DNA of 64,000 bases, from the NCBI GenBank assembly GCA_022695795.1, contig MU404080.1:124001-188000 (forward strand), written 5' to 3'. How positions within the stretch are numbered: position 1 is the first letter of the stretch; each line of letters starts with the position of its first letter. Source of the DNA: Biscogniauxia marginata. Lineage: Eukaryota; Ascomycota; Sordariomycetes; Xylariales; Xylariaceae. This document shows, one piece after another, positions 48,900-60,773 of the stretch. A model generated the notes under the pieces. The model made no database searches. It saw only the letters and a program-made list of their open reading frames with translations, and was not told where the DNA came from. Position numbers and translations under genes: made by a program.

Positions 48900-49745
48900 T
48901 TTTGATAATAATGGATGATGATGTCAATTATGGTTATGAGTAAGAGTAAGAGTATAAGTATGATTTTATATACTTAAGTGTGTATAATATATATTTGGTT
49001 GATGTCTGGAAAGGGGGAATTGGAAGCATGGAAGCCGGTTGCTGGTCGCCGCTTTATACGCATTAGTCTGGTCATCACCATCATAGGCAACGCACAGAAA
49101 ACAAGCCGATTGTTCAGTTTCATGTAATGTGTACCATAGACTCTCTTCCAAAACATTGCTCTCTTCCAGCATCCTTTGTAAGGGGTTGGTGTGTTCAAAA
49201 GACATGTTTCGAAGATGGCTGATAGATAGTCGACTTCATATAACCCCTAGTTACCATAAGGCCACCTAGATGAAGGGATATAGGATTTGGTGTATATATG
49301 GACATTTGGTTTTTTTTTTCTAATGTAAAAGGCTGATTTTTATTAAGTTCTTTTGTCCATTTTTTGTAGTATAGCTTTGTAATAACAAAGGAGAAGGAGA
49401 TGGTTTAGGTCCCTACTTACTGTCGTTGGTGTCTTTTAATTTGAAGTTATTATATGTACATATACGTACCTATTTATGTACTACCTAAGGTTAGGAGATT
49501 AGCGGTTAGACACCTAACCTACCTAAGTTAGGTCGTAAGTCATACCTAATTGGTGAATAGGTTGGTGGCTTCTGCAAGGCTTACCAATTCTAAAGCTCCG
49601 GCCACCGATAGACACAGGACTCTACTTGTAAAATACAGCAACAGCCTTGCCCCTCCATGACCTTCAATAATCAACTTTCATTTCTCTATCAACCACGATT
49701 CATCAACCTCCATCAAAACAACCGCGTCAACATCCGATTTTCATC
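48900..49745. other. Divergent promoter region of APH-like gene and ESA1
   Basis: No convincing gene; a minus-strand frame of about 80 codons at 48966-49205 has no family features. A short palindrome with arms ACCTAAC and GTTAGGT lies near 49512-49533. Confidence 0.55.
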
Positions 49746-51233
49746 ATGAGTCCCGGAGTTCTAAATGGAGAACCCACGGTCGGGTCCGACGGACCTCGAC
49801 AGAAGAGCAAGGCCACCGTGGACACCATCAGAGTCGGCTGCATTGCTATGGTCGAGAAGGACGGCCAAGCCCGTCGTGCCGAAATCCTTAGCATCAAGGA
49901 CACCAAGAGCGGCCGCCAATTCTACTGCAACTTTGACAACTTCAACAAGCGACTTGACGAATGGGTCCCCGTCAAGCGCATCGATTTCGAACAGGACGTC
50001 GAATGGCCCAGTCCCGACAAGGATAAGCCTAAGGATGGGAAAGGCAAAAACTCGACCGTATCCAAAAAGAAGGCCCCGAGCAAGGCGCAAAAGCGACCAG
50101 GCAAGAGAGAGCAATCTGTCATATCCGAAGCTGTCACACCCCTGGCCTACGCAGACTTGCCCGATAGCCAATCGCAGTCCAAAGCACCCTCGACGCCGCG
50201 AGATCTCGAGGTCAAGGCTGGAGAGACGCCCGCCGCCGGCGACGAGATGGACATTGACGAAGATGATAACACACCCGAAGTTAAGAAAGAAGAGGAAGGA
50301 TTCAGCAGGGAAGCCGAGATCGAGAAGCTACGGACGGGCGGTTCGATGACCCAGAACCCTACCGAACTAGCTCGGATACGAAATATATCCAAGGTGCAAT
50401 TTGGCCAATGGGACCTGTTCCCGTGGTATTTCTCGCCATATCCAGAAGCATTTACCCAAGAAGATGTAATATTCATCTGCGAATTCTGCCTGAGCTATTA
50501 CGGTGACAAGAAGTCATTCTGCCGACACCGATCGAAATGTACGTTACAGCATCCGCCTGGAAACGAGATATATCGTGACGATTACGTGTCGTTCTTCGAG
50601 ATTGATGGGCGGCGGCAGAGGACGTGGTGCCGAAATCTGTGTCTGCTCTCCAAGATGTTCCTCGACCATAAGACGCTGTATTACGATGTGGACCCTTTCC
50701 TGTTCTACGTCATGACACAGAAGAGCGAGAAAGGCCATCACCTCGTCGGTTATTTCTCCAAGGAAAAGGAGAGCGCCGACGGATACAACGTCGCCTGTAT
50801 CTTGACTCTGCCCCAATACCAACGAAAAGGCTTTGGCAGATTGCTGATCCAATTTTCCTACGAGCTCTCCAAGATCGAGGGCAAGCTGGGATCCCCCGAA
50901 AAACCCCTTTCCGATCTGGGTCTTCTCAGTTACCGGCAGTACTGGTCAGAGAACATCCTAGACCTCCTACTGGAGTGCAATGAGCGAGATGAAAAGTCGA
51001 GTATCGAATTGATATCTACCACGCTCGCCATGACCACCCAGGACGTCGAGCATACCCTCCAGGCGCTCAAGATGCAGGTGTACCATAAGGGCGAGCATAA
51101 GCTAGTTGTTCCGGAGGCGATGATCAAGCAGCGAGAGAAGGCAAAGCTGAAGCAGAAACGATATATTGCGCCGGAGCGCATCCAGTGGAAACCCCCCGTC
51201 TTCACCGCCTCGTCACGGACATGGGGGTGGTAG
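49746..51233 (+). CDS. ESA1: MYST-family histone acetyltransferase ESA1 (NuA4 catalytic subunit)
   Basis: Intronless, 495 residues. The N-terminal Tudor-knot/chromobarrel is visible as [22 protein letters not shown] (roughly residues 57-79). A Lys/Asp-rich linker follows. The MYST domain contains the C2HC zinc finger ([14 protein letters not shown] to SKC), [11 protein letters not shown], the catalytic region [20 protein letters not shown] with the acetyl-CoA loop QRKGFGR, and [18 protein letters not shown]. The conserved Cys of MYST enzymes is in NVACIL, and the catalytic Glu is in SPEKP. As the NuA4 catalytic subunit it acetylates H4 and H2A in the nucleus and is normally essential. Confidence 0.96.
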   Translation: MSPGVLNGEPTVGSDGPRQKSKATVDTIRVGCIAMVEKDGQARRAEILSIKDTKSGRQFYCNFDNFNKRLDEWVPVKRIDFEQDVEWPSPDKDKPKDGKGKNSTVSKKKAPSKAQKRPGKREQSVISEAVTPLAYADLPDSQSQSKAPSTPRDLEVKAGETPAAGDEMDIDEDDNTPEVKKEEEGFSREAEIEKLRTGGSMTQNPTELARIRNISKVQFGQWDLFPWYFSPYPEAFTQEDVIFICEFCLSYYGDKKSFCRHRSKCTLQHPPGNEIYRDDYVSFFEIDGRRQRTWCRNLCLLSKMFLDHKTLYYDVDPFLFYVMTQKSEKGHHLVGYFSKEKESADGYNVACILTLPQYQRKGFGRLLIQFSYELSKIEGKLGSPEKPLSDLGLLSYRQYWSENILDLLLECNERDEKSSIELISTTLAMTTQDVEHTLQALKMQVYHKGEHKLVVPEAMIKQREKAKLKQKRYIAPERIQWKPPVFTASSRTWGW

Positions 51234-51460
51234 GGTGCTCACTCGAACTGCACTCGTTGTCACGATAGGATGGTTGTTTGATAGGCGTGTGCGTTGCTAC
51301 AAGGCTGTTCAATTAGGTAGATACCCAGAATTCATTTTCAAGGCGTTGGTCGTTCACGGCCTCTTTTTTTGTTACACCCGAGACAATCGTATACTGTATG
51401 TAAATTTACATGTGTTATTACACCGAGATGTATGTCACTGAACTTTGAATGCGTCTCCTC

Positions 51461-53143
51461 TTACTTCATCTGATCGATATCCTCCTCCTCTTCCTCTCCT
51501 TCCCCCTTTTCCTCCCTGACGTTCCAGCCTCCGGGCCCTTCGTCCAGCATTTTCCTGACGACCGTCGCAAGCCTCCTGACCCCCTCCACCAGGTCATCCT
51601 CGTCCTCCCACGCGAAGCAGAGCCTGAGGTCCTGCTCGAACCGCGCCGCCTCCTCGTCCCCGTGCACCTCGAACAGCCCGCCCCAGCCCACCAACAGGTC
51701 CTCGTCCGTACGACAGCGCTCCGCGATCGCCTTCGCGGGCGGGAATATACTACTACTACCGCCGCCGCCGCCGCCGGGGAACGTTATCCACAGGAAATAA
51801 CCCCCGAACACCGCCTCCGGCCCTCCCCCTTTCCCTCCCGCTTCGTCCTCCCCGCAGTCGCCGTCGCCGACGCTCACCCCGAGCGGGCCGAGCTCGCTCC
51901 GCACCGCCCGCGCCAGCAGGGCGTGGCGCCGGCGGAACGCGGGCCTCAGGACGCGGCGCACGTGGGCGTCGACGTCGCCGGCGCGCAGGGCGCCGCACAG
52001 CACCGCGGCCGTGAGCTGGCTGGGCGCGCCGCCCGAGCGCGTCGACCCCGTCTGCGAGAGGCCCGTCGCGAAGGCCGGGGTCGAGTACGTCCAGCCGGTG
52101 CGCACGCCGGGCCCGACGAGCTTGCTGAAGGAGCCGTTGCTGACGGCGTGGCCGAAGGGCGGGGAGGGCGCGCGCGGGTCGTGCGGGGACCGGCCGAGCC
52201 GTATGTCGATGTCGGCGAGGCGGGGGAGGGGTAGGGGTAGGGACGAAGAGGAGGAGGATGGTGAGGGGTGGTTTACGGGCCACTGCAGCATATCGTATAC
52301 GTCGTCGCAGACGACGAGCGCGTCGTGGCGCCGCGCGAGGCGGACGAGGGCCTCGCGCCGGCGCAGGGACATAGTCTTGCCGCTCGGGTTCGAGAAGGAG
52401 GGCACGCAGTAGACGACGTGGCGGTAGATCTTGCGGTACGGTCCCGGGTCCTTATAGTACCTCGGAGGCCCCCCTCTCTCCTTGCCCTCCCCTCTCTCCT
52501 TGCCCTCCCCAGTCTCGTTGTCCTCCTCCTTTTCCATCTCTCGTATCTTCTCCTCCAGGACCCCGACGTCGATGCCCTCCGCGTCCTCGGGCACGGCCCG
52601 CATGCGCCCAGCGAAACCGGCGTCCGCGAAGATCGGGCACGCGAGGAAGTAGCACGGCGCCGCCATCCAGACGGCGCGGGTGTACGACGGGTCCGTGAAC
52701 GACTGCAAGATACACGCCACGCTCTGGCTGGCGCCTCCCGTGATCGTGATGCGGGACGCGGCGGCGGCGGCGTCGTCGTCTTCGCCGCTATTTCCCTCGG
52801 TAGCAGCAGCCGCGCCGAGACTCGGACCCGAGTCCGGGCCTGGCAATGATGCTAACGCCGGACCATAGAACTGGCCCAACCACCTCGCTAGCTCCTCCCG
52901 GAGCGGCTGGTACCCCGGGTCCGGACCGTACAGTAGGGCCGGGGTGAAGATCTCCGGGTCCGAGAGCGCGGCCTGCGAGGCGCGGCGCAGGGCCTCGGCC
53001 GGGAGGAGGGAGGCAGAGGGCCAGCCGCGGAGGAGATTGATGTTTTTCTTCTTATTGGCTCCCTTCGGTTTCCCATCTTCGTCTCTCGCGCTCGTATTTC
53101 CATTCCGAGGTTGCGGGGTGGTGGTCTGAGTGGGGCCCGGCAT
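51461..53143 (-). CDS. PLP-dependent class I/II aminotransferase
   Basis: Intronless from Met 53143, 560 residues. The family core begins NLLRGWPSASLLP and GPDPGYQPLREELARWL. Then come GGASQSV, the CVPSFSNPSGKTMS segment, DDVYDML and the PLP lysine in NGSFSKLVGPGVRTGW. The pattern fits the fold-type I group that includes yeast YER152C and 2-aminoadipate/multisubstrate aminotransferases; the substrate cannot be read. Several low-complexity insertions (poly-Ser, Gly-rich and a Glu/Lys/Gly repeat near residue 200) make it longer than usual. Frame stays open upstream to Met codons at 53263 and 53305; the 53263 start would add a possible mitochondrial leader, but family members start close to the NLLRGWP motif. 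GC-rich. Confidence 0.85.
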   Translation of the reverse strand: MPGPTQTTTPQPRNGNTSARDEDGKPKGANKKKNINLLRGWPSASLLPAEALRRASQAALSDPEIFTPALLYGPDPGYQPLREELARWLGQFYGPALASLPGPDSGPSLGAAAATEGNSGEDDDAAAAASRITITGGASQSVACILQSFTDPSYTRAVWMAAPCYFLACPIFADAGFAGRMRAVPEDAEGIDVGVLEEKIREMEKEEDNETGEGKERGEGKERGGPPRYYKDPGPYRKIYRHVVYCVPSFSNPSGKTMSLRRREALVRLARRHDALVVCDDVYDMLQWPVNHPSPSSSSSSLPLPLPRLADIDIRLGRSPHDPRAPSPPFGHAVSNGSFSKLVGPGVRTGWTYSTPAFATGLSQTGSTRSGGAPSQLTAAVLCGALRAGDVDAHVRRVLRPAFRRRHALLARAVRSELGPLGVSVGDGDCGEDEAGGKGGGPEAVFGGYFLWITFPGGGGGGSSSIFPPAKAIAERCRTDEDLLVGWGGLFEVHGDEEAARFEQDLRLCFAWEDEDDLVEGVRRLATVVRKMLDEGPGGWNVREEKGEGEEEEEDIDQMK

Positions 53144-53611
53144 GCTTTGGTGATCCCAGCAGAATTTCTCCGGTGCTGTAAGGCGGGATACAACCTGAAA
53201 GCTGTGATGGTGGTGGTAATTGATACAAGCGTTGATTGGCCTGTGTAGGAGCGATCTCAGCATAATCCCGCGAGGGTGTGTATATTCAACCTTGTACCGA
53301 ACCAACTGTCGGACTAGAATAATACGAATTTAGAAATGCCTCACTATGGGCGGGGTGGAGGTGGATCGTACGAGTTTATACATAAATACAGTACCTAGCT
53401 CACTAGTACATGTATTTAATTAGACCGGTAAATGGAAGCTAGTGGATTTTCATTTATGGTCAAGTATAAAATGCTGTGTCTACTGTACGACAACTGTGCT
53501 GGAGGATCGATTCTCCTCGTGGGGTATAAAACGGTCGTAAATGAAAACCATTGCTGGGTGCTACTCCAAGTCACACAACACCTCAAGCCCTTCCCCAATT
53601 CGCCAGCGCAT
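53144..53611. other. Intergenic between aminotransferase and GH125 gene
   Basis: No gene seen; both neighbours are on the minus strand. Confidence 0.6.
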
Positions 53612-55689
53612 TCAGTCAGAAAGGATATCGTAAGGTGATGCAGGTTCTTTAAAAATCAGATGTGGTTTCCGCTTTGCGATATCGAGGATGGTCTCTGCGA
53701 AGACGCCATTGGCCCCTATAAGAATGGTTAGTCGGTTAGTTTCGGCTCAAGACATCAATCATTGCACATAATCCTTGTGCGTAACTCACAGGCAAACCAG
53801 CTCCCTAGGTTTGAACAATTAGTAAGGCGATTCATATTCATATTGAGGAAGCACCATACATACTTGTATAAGAATTTATCATGTTCACATTGACACTCTC
53901 GTGGACTAATCCAAGTTTGCTAGAGTGCAAAACCAGCTTAAGACACTCGGCTATCTCTTCATCGTCATCTGATGTTTGAGCTTGAATGAGGAGGCTCATC
54001 GGCCACGCATTGATGAGACCGACATGAGGGCCTATAACGCCAAAGTTAGCCTGGGCTTGTTGTAAGATGCCGCAAGAGCGACTGACCTCCAATACCGCGA
54101 AATTCCCTTCCCATCAGGTAATATGGATTTGAATGTTTCGAAAGCAGCATCCGGCGCGTATTCTGATAGGTGTTGTCATTGGCATCGACAAAGCCCATGA
54201 GTGGCAAGGCGAGAAGAGATGGATAATTCGCGTCGTCCATAAGTATAGATGATCCATAACCGTCGACCTCGTACGCAAAGACATTACCAAATATACTATG
54301 GCGGACGATGCCATGCTCCCAGATACCATTCGTGATAGTTTGACTCCATTTCTCTACCGTCTGGGCTAGCATGTCCTTGTTCGCAGCTTTGAGGATCTCG
54401 GCTGTCCGTTTCAACTCGACGGCCATCATCGCGTTCGCCGGTATGAAGAACCCCAGAATAGTAGCATCGTCGCTCGGCCTAAACGCAGATCGCACAAGGC
54501 CGGTACCGTTGTTCAAGGGGTTTCCCACGCCATTTAGATTAAGCGTTTCCGTGCCAGCATTCGTATTACGGCTAAAGGTGTATTCGTTGCGACGATACCG
54601 GCCAGTTGCCGGATCGAAGGTCGATTGGGACTGCTGCTCAAGTACATTCAAGATGGTCTCCAGTGCCAATAACCATCGTGGGGTCATGAACTCGGTCGAG
54701 CCGGTGTGGTCGCTGAAATCGTTTGCCAGTGCGAGGAAGTGGGCTAAGGAGTCTAGCTCGTACTTGCATTCGAACACGAACGAGGGCTCGTACACAGGAT
54801 GCACATTGTCGTTCTGGCCGTTGTGAGATACGGGTAGGTTACTAATAGGTGGTGGTTGGAAGGCATTGCAATATGGGGACTCGATCACGTATTCAGACTG
54901 AGTGTTGATGGCACCTAAGATCAGTTCGTATATCTTGGGGTCCTTCTTCGCGAGAGGCTGGTAGGGCGAAAGCTGGTTCGTCGAGTCTCGGAGCCATTCG
55001 GCAATGATGTCGCCTGTGGCCACAATTAGTCGGCGAGTTCGTGATGAGGGACGGTTTGCGACTAGGTTAAGAATTACCTGTGATGATAAACGAATGGGGG
55101 CCTTCCCACTTCCCCTCGTCGTACGGGCTTGTCTTAACCTTTTTCTTTTTGTCTGTCGACCCGCTAGTATGGAACTTGACGGTCGTGTCTGTGGTGGACT
55201 ACGTGTAGGGCCTCCTAGTTAGCTACTCGTCGCGCTTCCATGATAGTGGTGGTGGTGGCGGCGGCGGTGGTAGTGACGGTGACGATCGGAGGATTCTAGC
55301 CAGGGTAGAGACTAACCGGGAACGCATTCTCGAATAGGCGCGCAAGATCTGGATTCTTTATACGCGAAGTAACATCCCCTATAACCTTTTCTATGGCGTC
55401 GGAATGAAAAGTGCGACATCTCGGATGGGGTCTTTGAAACGGCAAGGCGAGAGGCCCTTCGCTAAGAGGAGGACTAATACCGGACAACTCGGTCAGCTCA
55501 AACCTGGAGTCAATCGCATCGCACAACTCACTGTGGATATTCAGCATAGTGTGTATAGTCGGGACAGGCTTCTTGGTATTCGAAATCTTGGTCCAGGGGG
55601 ACTTGCTCTGAGCCGTAGAGACCAGCTCCCAAGGCGAATGTTGAGAGCAAGCTAACCAGCAGCGGACCAGTGCGGAAAGAACTCGTCAT
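53612..55689 (-). CDS. GH125 exo-alpha-1,6-mannosidase, secreted, with 15-nt micro-exon
   Basis: Seven exons: 55689-55532, 55473-55317, 55198-55078, 55013-54087, 54031-53864, 53804-53790 and 53715-53612; every junction keeps frame, giving 549 residues. The signal peptide is MTSSFRTGPLLVSLLSTFAL. Family landmarks appear in order: FQRPHPRCRTF, DTTVKFH, FIITG joined to DIIAEWLRDSTNQL (the Asp-containing catalytic region), FECKYELDSLAHFL, ANYPSLLALPLMGF, YYLMGREFRGIGG, HVGLINAWPMSL, LVHESVNVN (catalytic Glu) and SWFAWANGVFAETIL. Exon 6 is only 15 nt and encodes most of SWFA. Metal-independent GH125 enzymes remove alpha-1,6-linked mannose from N-glycans or wall mannan; likely secreted or in the secretory pathway. 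Confidence 0.93.
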
Positions 55690-56311
55690 ATTGCCGTTGT
55701 GAAATATATCATGAAAATACGAGCTTCATCTCGATTATCCTAACGGCTCTGCTGGCATTTGATCTGCGAGAATGGCTCGTCGGAGTAAAAAGTTAGGAAT
55801 AGCAAGAATGTCTCGAGCTGGCGGTCGGTGCTAGAGCTCCCATCGAACATACGTACGTACCTACCTACTATAGTGTAATAAGCTGTACTATACCTTAGGA
55901 GGTTAGGATCCATTGCCCCCGCAGTATCACCCTGTAGCCCTGTAGTAGCGTGCTACCGTCGTCATTTTTAGGGCCGAATGTCAGGGGTACCTACTTCATC
56001 CCGTAGCTCTATGGCCGCTGCCCGCTGCTAAAGAAGTTTGGCGGGGTGTTTCTGGAGTACAGAATACGTGTGTCCATATTCCGTAATCCGTACTTACTGT
56101 ATCGATAAGCGATCACTTGGTCTGTGCTCGAATAAAAACCTCACGCGGCCTCAAATGTCCGCAGCATAAATCATCACGATAATCCATCCGACTTGCTTAC
56201 TTCGCCTTGCCATTGAGTCACCGCGATGGCTCAGGATGTGCAAATAAATGCCTCATTGCATTCTCCGAACATATGGCTACATAACCGGCTACTTACTGTC
56301 ACCTCGCAGCC
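55690..56311. other. Divergent promoter region, GH125 and PAN6
   Basis: No gene seen. Contains CTACCTA-type words near 55860 and pyrimidine-rich sequence before PAN6. Confidence 0.6.
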
Positions 56312-57430
56312 ATGTTAGCCTTCACAATACGTCGTCTCGTGAGCTCGCGTCCCTTCAACCGTCCCACGATCCGTACCGTGGCTTCAGCCAGACGTCAAGC
56401 GACCGAAAAGATCCAATCCACTCCCATTCGAGTCCTGCGTACCGTAGATGCCGTCAGAAAATGGAGGCGGCCACACCTGCTTGACCACAGGGTCGTTAGC
56501 CTGGTGCCGACCATGGGCGCCTTACACGAAGGCCATCTGTCGCTGATCCGTGCCGCAGCTCGCGAGAGCCACCATGTCGTCGTTAGCATATACGTGAACC
56601 CGGCCCAATTCGGAATCAAGGAGGACTTATCTTCTTACCCCGTCACGTGGGAGACAGACTGCAAGATCTTGGCCGAGCTGGACCGCGAACTGGCAGACGA
56701 CGGTGGGAACTTGGGTCGGATCAGTGCCGTCTTCGCACCAACCACAAGCGAGATGTACCCTTCGGGCTTTCCAGGGCAAGAGGTGGATTCCAAGGGAAGC
56801 TTTGTCATCTTGACGCCCATCAGCGAGCTGCTCGAGGGCGGCACGCGTCCAACCTTCTTCCGAGGCGTCGCAACGGTCTGCATGAAGCTGTTTAACATCG
56901 TACAGCCTGAAAAGGTGTACTTTGGGCAGAAAGACGTGCAGCAGACTGTTGTGATCCGGAAGATGGTCAAAGACTTCATGCTCCCAACGGAGGTGGTCGT
57001 GGGGCCTACAAGCAGAGAGTCAGATGGCCTCGCTCTCAGTTCTCGAAATGTTTATCTCGGCGAACGGAGGCGCAAAGTCGCAACGGTTCTAAACCGAGCT
57101 CTCAAGGTTGCGGAAGCGCAGTATCTAAATGGTGTTTTGGACCGGGAATCGATCCTCAAAGCGGCGAACACAGTAGCTGTTGATACGTTGAACGAGCAAA
57201 TGACCCTCACCCCTGAAGCTAGGGTCAAGTACGAGGTAGACTACATCTCCCTGGCCGATCCATCGACAATGGAGGAATTGACGGAAGTCGACCCAAAGGT
57301 CGGCGGCATACTTAGCGGGGCGGTCAAGATGCTGCCAGTTGAGTTGCCACGGCCGGGAGAGGACTTGGGCCATAGTGGAGGACCGGCAGTGAGGCTCATT
57401 GATAATATTGTGCTAAAACCTTCTGTTTGA
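56312..57430 (+). CDS. PAN6: Pantothenate synthase (pantoate-beta-alanine ligase)
   Basis: Intronless, 372 residues. An Arg/Ser-rich N-terminus of about 35 residues without acidic residues (MLAFTIRRLVSSRPF) suggests mitochondrial targeting. Catalytic motifs are complete: SLVPTMGALHEGHLSLI (ATP-binding HxGH), IYVNPAQFGIKEDL, the FRGVATVCMKLFNIVQP segment, VYFGQKDVQQ and RESDGLALSSRN. The enzyme joins pantoate and beta-alanine with ATP to make pantothenate, the coenzyme A precursor. Confidence 0.96.
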   Translation: MLAFTIRRLVSSRPFNRPTIRTVASARRQATEKIQSTPIRVLRTVDAVRKWRRPHLLDHRVVSLVPTMGALHEGHLSLIRAAARESHHVVVSIYVNPAQFGIKEDLSSYPVTWETDCKILAELDRELADDGGNLGRISAVFAPTTSEMYPSGFPGQEVDSKGSFVILTPISELLEGGTRPTFFRGVATVCMKLFNIVQPEKVYFGQKDVQQTVVIRKMVKDFMLPTEVVVGPTSRESDGLALSSRNVYLGERRRKVATVLNRALKVAEAQYLNGVLDRESILKAANTVAVDTLNEQMTLTPEARVKYEVDYISLADPSTMEELTEVDPKVGGILSGAVKMLPVELPRPGEDLGHSGGPAVRLIDNIVLKPSV

Positions 57431-58031
57431 GGATAGACTAGACTCTTTTTGTTTTCCTTTTGCATATACCCGTCTGTTAGCTTTGACTCGGCAGACTCAA
57501 GCTTCAACTTGCTATCCTTGGTCACTCTGCGTTGTACGGGTCACGAGTCAGCAAGGCATAATAAGATTGCTGTAAAGATGCACCACTGCTCTGTTGGGCT
57601 TCGCGAGGTTTGCGCTCCGTCATACGGGGGTTGGCTCCGAAGTAAGTACTACTTGGTGCGCCTCTGCTTGGCACTAGCCAACAGACGGGATGGGCTTCCC
57701 CGCAAATTAAGAAAGGAGAAGAAAATAATTAGGGGGCGTTAAGACACATCGGGCTCCGGCCGAATCCTTCCAGAACTTAACATCCCGAGATAACTGACCC
57801 GCAAACCCCGGCCGCCTTCGTAGCTGCCTACCTATATATTACCTCGTAGCCCCTTGCCCTCGCTCAGTCAGACGCAACGCTGATCTCGACTGTGGATCTT
57901 TTTCTTTTTCTTTTTTTCATATTTTCTATCTTGGAGCCGCATACTGCCCTCCTCCATCACACAGCAAGACGCTGCGTTTCTTGCTTTTCGTAGCTCTATT
58001 AGTTTCCTCGCTTTCATCCCATCCGACCCCA
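57431..58031. other. Intergenic, ERG8 promoter
   Basis: No gene seen. A CT-rich run at about 57898-57932 sits about 100 bp before the phosphomevalonate kinase start, typical of fungal core promoters. Confidence 0.6.
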
Positions 58032-59675
58032 ATGCCGAGCACTCCTACCGCCGTCTCTGCGCCGGGCAAGGTGTTGTTAGCCGGCGGCTATCTCTGCCTC
58101 GACCGCCAGTACACCGCCCTTGTCTACGGCCTGAGCGCCCGGATCAACGTGATCGCCCAGGAGATTAAGACTAGTCCCGGCGTCCAGCTGACCGAGATCG
58201 TCGTTGATAGCCCCCAGTTCATTGAAGCACAATGGCGCTACGGATACCATCTTGCCCCCGAGGACGGCGGGATCAAGGTGACGCAGTTGCAAGTGTAAGT
58301 TATATGTCTCATTTATCGCGATATGTGTATACGCATGTTATTTGCAATATCTGCCATTGGTGGTTACAGTGATGCGGCCAATCGTACAATGAACTGCTAC
58401 GAGTGTTGCACATAAGAGTATGCTCGACTCATCTCCTAATCGTTCAAGTCCATCTTTCCTGCTTCGGAACCTCATGAAGGGGCTTGTTGCCTGACGATCT
58501 CTCCCAAATACTCATCATTATATCTCACCTGCAGCGGCTCCAACATCAACCCCAACCCTTTCGTCGAGGTCACGCTCAGCTATGCCCTCACGTACATCAT
58601 TAGCACGGGCCACCACCGGCCGTCTGACACCTTCGACCCGGCTCGGTTCACCATCCTAGCCGACAACGACTACTATTCGCAGCCGCACTCGGCAGCGACG
58701 ACAGATACGGAGAAGAGCCAGATCCGCTTCGCCAAGTTCCCGACGCGGCTCAAGGACGCCCACAAGACGGGCTTGGGCTCGTCCGCCGCCCTCGTGACCT
58801 CGCTGACCGCAGCCCTGCTGACGCACTACCTGCCGGCATCGGCCTTCGACCTCAGCACCGACCAGGGCCGGCGCACGCTGCACAACCTCGCGCAGGCGGC
58901 CCACTGCGCCGCCCAGGGCAAGGTCGGCTCGGGCTTCGACGTCGCGGCCGCCGTCTACGGCAGCTGCCTGTACCGGCGGTTCTCGCCGTCGGTGCTCAAG
59001 GCGCTGCCCGAGGCCGGGGCGCCGGGCTTCGCGCCCGCGCTGGCCGCGTGCGTCGACGACGCCGACCGCAGCCGCTGGGACACGGAGATCCGCGCCGACG
59101 GCGCGCGCGTCCCGCCCGGCGTCGCCCTGCGCATGTGCGACGTCGACTGCGGCAGCCAGACCGTCGGCATGGTGAAAGAGGTGCTGCGGTGGCGCGAGGA
59201 GGCGCCCGAGGCCGCGGGGAAGCTCTGGGACGACCTGCAGGCGCGGAACGAGGCGCTCGGGGACGTGCTCGCCCGGGGACGACAGCGGCAGCAGGAGGAG
59301 GGGGAAGGGGGAGGGGAGGACGAGAGAAAATACGGAGACGAGGTCGCCGCCGCCGTCGCCGCCGTGCGCGAGCTCATCCGCGACATGGGCGCCCGCAGCG
59401 GCGTCCCGATCGAGCCCGAGAGCCAGGCGGCGCTGCTGGACGCGCTGCGCGCCGGCGTCGACGGCGTGTACGGCGGCGTGGTGCCCGGCGCGGGCGGGTT
59501 CGACGCCCTCGCGCTGCTGGTGCGCGACGACGAGGCCACGGCCGCGCGCGTGAGGGAGTTCCTCGCGCGCTGGAGCGCCGAGAAGGGCGGCGCCGTCAGG
59601 CTGCTCGACGTCAAGGGCGAGGAGGAGGGCGCGAGGAGGGAGGGCCTCGGGGAGTACGTCGGGTGGCTGTCGTAG
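58032..59675 (+). CDS. ERG8: Phosphomevalonate kinase
   Basis: Two exons, 58032-58294 and 58535-59675, 467 residues. The intron is 240 nt, long for this window, with a GTAAGT donor and CTGCAG acceptor. The start at 58032 gives the family N-terminus VSAPGKVLLAGGYLCLD. The GHMP-kinase ATP loop is KTGLGSSAALVTSL; GKVGSGFDVAAAVYGSCLYRRF and the C-terminal PGAGGFDALALLV are typical of eukaryotic phosphomevalonate kinase. It phosphorylates mevalonate-5-phosphate in the mevalonate/ergosterol pathway. Exon 2 from about 58740 is extremely GC-rich compared with exon 1. A Gly/Glu-rich insertion lies near residue 340. Confidence 0.95.
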
Positions 59676-60773
59676 AAAAGGGGGGGGTGGGGAGGGAACA
59701 AAAACTATTTTATATGGATAGCAAAGCGTAAAAGCGATATAGAATGAAAACTCGTCGTTAAGCATACGGGTCCCTTGTGGGTTTTTGAATCATGCGATTA
59801 ATTATACCTAGATTAGCAGTAGACTATATTACAGTCGGAGTTCCTCTCTCGCTGTGACTCTACGAGCTATAGACGAGTATCTCTATCCGAAGCAGAAGCC
59901 GGGCGTCTTGTTTGTCAGCGACTCAACACCGTAGTAGAATCTATATGGCTTCGATATCTGGACCGTGTTCAGAACTCGTACCTTATTTTCCTGTCACCTT
60001 CGGCGGTATCTAGCATCTAGGCAAAGGGGAGACTAGAGCTCTGGAAGGACCCCTAAGGATTACCTCCCTATCATAGCCCCCCAGGGTATTCTCCAGCTCA
60101 GCTACAGAACCACGACGCGAAGGTTGCCTCAAGCCATCAAAATGTCACAACCGAAGGTTTTACGAAATGAACTGATCTGTAGTATCAGAATTTAGTGTCT
60201 CATTAACAAACAACAAACTGTAGATGCCATGTCTATCTTATCCCTTGCGGGCAACCTTCGGTAGGGGAAGACCAAACGCCGTGTGCTAGACCATTCGCCT
60301 TTGCCATCATTTTTTGTTTCCGTATTGTGGACCAGTCAAAACTCCTTGATGTCATGGGATGAAGAAAAAATTTGGATGGGATGGATGTATGCAAGTCTAG
60401 ACTCTGGAGAGAACTAGACAGGATAGATGCAAACCATACCGAATCGTGCCCCCCTGTTCATGTCCACTTATTGTACAGTTCACACATTAATAAAAATATA
60501 TAGCCATTCCCTAGAAGCACTTATCGAGCATGCTATCTCTCTCTCTTTCTGTTCTTCCGGTTGGTCGGACAAGTCAGTGAAATCGCAAGTGCTCTAGAAG
60601 GTCCTCATCAGGGTCGAAGAATCGGTGGCGATCCTCTTTCCTCCGCCGGGACGCAGGTCGTCAGAAGATACCCTCTCTCGTCTCTACTAATTCAGGGCAA
60701 AGAAAAGAAGAACGATGCAATGCAAGCGCAGTCTAGTGGCCATGGGGAGATCGTGTAGAAGTCGATCGGGTGC
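59676..60773. other. Convergent intergenic region
   Basis: About 1.1 kb with no supportable gene. A 65-codon plus-strand frame at 60561 has no family features. Confidence 0.55.

Noticed and set aside
51449..52849. Long plus-strand frames opposite the aminotransferase
   Set aside because: Antisense shadows of a recognised PLP enzyme; Arg/Pro/Ala-rich with no family motif.
58656..59765. 369-codon minus-strand frame opposite ERG8
   Set aside because: Antisense of a very GC-rich, strongly supported kinase exon; content is Arg/Ala/Gly/Val-rich with no domain, as expected for a shadow frame.
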